A stretch of 46,153 nt of DNA from Acidobacteriota bacterium (GTDB lineage Bacteria; Acidobacteriota; Terriglobia; Bryobacterales; Bryobacteraceae), in contig JACQZT010000261.1 of NCBI GenBank assembly GCA_016213755.1, forward strand, positions 1-46,153. Reading direction: 5' to 3'. Shown piece by piece: positions 44,569-46,153 of this stretch (position 1 is its first letter; each line of letters begins with the position of its first letter). Below the pieces are notes generated by a model. The model searched no databases. It was given only the letters and a program-made list of their open reading frames with translations, and was not told the origin of the DNA. Both the position numbers and the translations under genes were made by a program.

Positions 44569-44590
44569 GCCCCGCGCTTTGGCGCGGGGC
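44569..44590. terminator. Strong GC hairpin, terminator-like on the minus strand
   Basis: GCCCCGCGC (44569-44577) and GCGCGGGGC (44582-44590) form a perfect nine-pair stem with a TTTG loop. A-rich AACAAAA lies immediately left, so in the minus direction the hairpin is followed by TTTTGTT, as in an intrinsic terminator; in the plus direction there is no T-tract. It could shield the upstream plus-strand genes from antisense transcription. Confidence 0.6.
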
Positions 44591-44728
44591 GTTGGCCGGA
44601 CAGAGAGGCAATCCCCCACAACAGCGAAAACCTCGAACCCCCACAGCTCGGGAGCAATCCTTTTTCCAATTTCATCTTGTTGATTCCACTAGACTACTGG
44701 CCTGAAGGCTCCCGATTTTCATAGAAAT

Positions 44729-44748
44729 CCTCCGCTGCTCTACGGAGG
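44729..44748 (+). other. Short inverted repeat upstream of the MFS gene
   Basis: CCTCCG (44729-44734) and CGGAGG (44743-44748) form a six-pair stem with an eight-base loop, about 14 bases upstream of the candidate -10. It could be an operator for the MFS gene. The rest of 44591-44773 shows no further gene. Confidence 0.3.
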
Positions 44749-44761
44749 TACGGATTGGGGG

Positions 44762-44767
44762 TACAAT
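44762..44767 (+). promoter_or_regulatory. Candidate -10 box of the MFS gene
   Basis: TACAAT differs from the -10 consensus at one position. Its distance to the GTG at 44774 (six bases) is what is expected between a -10 and the transcription start, which would make a GTG-started mRNA leaderless. No good -35 is present. Confidence 0.4.
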
Positions 44768-44773
44768 ACCTGG

Positions 44774-45991
44774 GTGACCCAATCCGAGCCGGTCCCGATG
44801 GGCTTGAGCGCGGAAGGCCGAGCGACGTCGGCGGCGAGAAAGGCCCTGTCCGCTTTTTTCCTGTCGGGGTTCTTTCTCTCCTTCCTCGGCGCGATCCTGC
44901 CTGCCTGGGGCTACCATCTGCATACGCACTACGACATCATCGGCCACTACTTCCTGGGCATGATTCTGGGGCTGCTGGTGGGGGCCCGGGCCAGCAAAGA
45001 ACTGTTGCCGCGCAAGGGCCTGCGTTTTACCCTGGTGCTGGCCTGCGCGATCGGGTCCGGCGCCCTGCTGTTTCTGGCGTTGTTTTCGCCGCCCGCCGCG
45101 CCCTGGTGGAGGGTGTTCGGCATCTTCTTGCTAGGCTCGGGCGCGGGCCTGCTGCACTCGGCGGTCTTTCACGCCATCACTCCGGTCTATCATCACGATC
45201 CCGCGGCGACCATCAACCTGGCCGGCATCCTGTTCGGCTTCGGCTGTGTGGTGATGACGCTGTTCGTCGCGGCCACCTTCGACGCCTACTCGGTGGCGAG
45301 CATTCTGTTCCTCGCCGCGATGATCCCGTTCTTTTTCACGTCGATCTTCAGCCGCGGCCCATTGCCGCGGAACATGGCCGAGGATCATCTGCCGGTCCGC
45401 CAGGTGCTGGCCGATTTTCGCAACCCGGGCGCCATCCTGATGGCGCTGTTGCTGTTTTTCCAGTTCGGCAACGAGTGGGCCATCGCGGGCTGGCTGCCCC
45501 TGTTCCTGATCCAGCGTCTGGGCGTGAGCCCGGCGGCCTCGCTGATGCTCCTGGCCTTGTACTGGATGGCGCTGCTCATCGGACGGCTGGTGGCCCAGGC
45601 GATCTTGCCGCGCGTCCGGCACGGCCGATTGCTGGTGGCCAGCGTCGTATCGGCCATGTTCGGCTGCCTGATCCTGAGCCTGACCGACAACAGCTTCGGC
45701 GCCGGTTCCGGGATTCTGTTTGTCGGCGGCGGCTTCGCGGTGGTCTACCCGCTGGCGGTGGAGATGATCGGCGACCGCTTCCCTTATTACCACCCCGGCA
45801 TCTTCAACGGCGTGTTTTCCATCGCGGTCACGGGCGGCCTGCTGGCTCCGGCCACGCTGGGCTACTTCGCCGAACTGTGGGACATCCGGGTGGTTATGTG
45901 GCTCCCGCTGGCCGGCACGATCCTGGTGCTGGTTCTTGTCCTGCTGATCATGCTCGAAACCAAGCTCAGCGGCAAACCCTCCACGTTCTAG
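44774..45991 (+). CDS. MFS transporter
   Basis: A 405-residue major-facilitator permease with twelve predicted helices in two halves. Helix-rich segments are SAFFLSGFFLSFLGAILPAWGY, YFLGMILGLLVGARAS, VFGIFLLGSGAGLLHSAVFHAI, ILMALLLFFQFGNEWAIAGWLPLFLIQ and ATLGYFAELWDIRVVMWLPLAG. The second half has FQFGNEWAIAGWLPLFL and YPLAVEMIGDRFPYYHPGIFNGVFSIAVTGGLLAP, as in sugar or organic-acid transporters of the FucP/GLUT-like branch, but specificity is not assigned. GTG at 44774 is taken as the start because of its distance to TACAAT; an ATG at 44798 is a good alternative. Nothing supportable is seen after it in 45992-46153. Confidence 0.85.
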   Translation: MTQSEPVPMGLSAEGRATSAARKALSAFFLSGFFLSFLGAILPAWGYHLHTHYDIIGHYFLGMILGLLVGARASKELLPRKGLRFTLVLACAIGSGALLFLALFSPPAAPWWRVFGIFLLGSGAGLLHSAVFHAITPVYHHDPAATINLAGILFGFGCVVMTLFVAATFDAYSVASILFLAAMIPFFFTSIFSRGPLPRNMAEDHLPVRQVLADFRNPGAILMALLLFFQFGNEWAIAGWLPLFLIQRLGVSPAASLMLLALYWMALLIGRLVAQAILPRVRHGRLLVASVVSAMFGCLILSLTDNSFGAGSGILFVGGGFAVVYPLAVEMIGDRFPYYHPGIFNGVFSIAVTGGLLAPATLGYFAELWDIRVVMWLPLAGTILVLVLVLLIMLETKLSGKPSTF

Positions 45992-46153
45992 CCCGACTTT
46001 CGCAGTTCCAGCGAGTTTTGCGGGGGGCGCGGGCCAAAAGTCGTTTGCCTGCAACGCGGGGGTTTGGAAATGGCCTGAGTGAAGACCTGCCCTCTTTTCA
46101 TGCCGCAGGAATTCTGGCATTCTGCTGCTTCCGATGTTTTTGCGCAGCACGAA

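Noticed and set aside
44281-44773. tRNA, riboswitch or CRISPR elements in the gene-poor stretch
   Set aside because: No cloverleaf, repeat-spacer spacing or known riboswitch core is seen.
45992-46153. A sigma-54-like TGGCA...TGC at the window end (about 46115)
   Set aside because: The GG to GC spacing does not match the -24/-12 consensus and no downstream gene is visible.

Overview
The window is GC-rich, densely coded bacterial chromosome. Its marker families point to Acidobacteriota, most likely Bryobacterales/Solibacteraceae (relatives of Candidatus Solibacter). These are a TIGR03435-type 'soil' lipoprotein, a VWFA-related acidobacterial-domain protein (TIGR03436 type), and several very large outer-membrane receptors with an N-terminal carboxypeptidase-regulatory-like domain (Oar/TonB-receptor type). 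The assignment is inferred from family content, not from a phylogenetic marker gene. I see no rRNA, tRNA, CRISPR array, integrase or transposase.

Layout. 1-2824 (minus): folD, coaE and an HtrA/Deg protease, head-to-tail and overlapping. 2972-9462 (plus): a tight four-gene envelope operon of TIGR03435 lipoprotein, Oar-like receptor, VWFA-related protein and an unrecognised helical protein. 9479-20940: three more large receptors, an RtcB RNA ligase and a specialised NusG paralogue (UpxY/RfaH type) directly downstream of one receptor. 21159-32675 (plus): a complete aerobic respiratory operon, with alternative complex III (actA-actF plus a small membrane protein), a SCO1 copper chaperone, and a caa3-type, A2-subfamily cytochrome c oxidase (coxB, A, C, D). 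Nearly every junction overlaps, so translational coupling is likely. An SDR oxidoreductase follows at once. 33499-34864 (minus): archease, the RtcB cofactor, and a sulfatase-fold protein that has lost its metal-binding signature residues. 34924-37400 (plus): an isolated CpaF/TadA ATPase and a MscS channel, separated by a 66-bp near-perfect palindrome. 37402-39773 (minus): a long TPR protein and a DUF3467 protein. 39852-44271 (plus): an anaerobic sulfatase maturase, two LPS heptosyltransferases flanking a degenerate nucleotidyltransferase, an isoprenylcysteine-methyltransferase-like membrane protein and a small protein. 44272-44773 is mostly non-coding, with two doubtful micro-ORFs and a strong hairpin. 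44774-45991 is an MFS transporter.

How the genes work together. The core is an electron-transport module: menaquinol is oxidised by ACIII, and electrons pass through its haem subunits to the cytochrome c domain fused to CoxB and then to the A2-type oxidase, with SCO1 maturing CuA. Around it is cell-envelope biology (receptors, TIGR03435/VWFA proteins, LPS inner core, MscS, HtrA) and a split RNA-repair pair (RtcB and archease about 16.6 kb apart). The best candidates for undescribed biology are the TIGR03435-receptor-VWFA-helical operon, the NusG paralogue whose ribosome-binding site sits in a predicted hairpin downstream of a receptor, the pseudo-sulfatase that keeps a Ser-type formylglycine motif about 5 kb from a sulfatase maturase, and the 66-bp palindrome.
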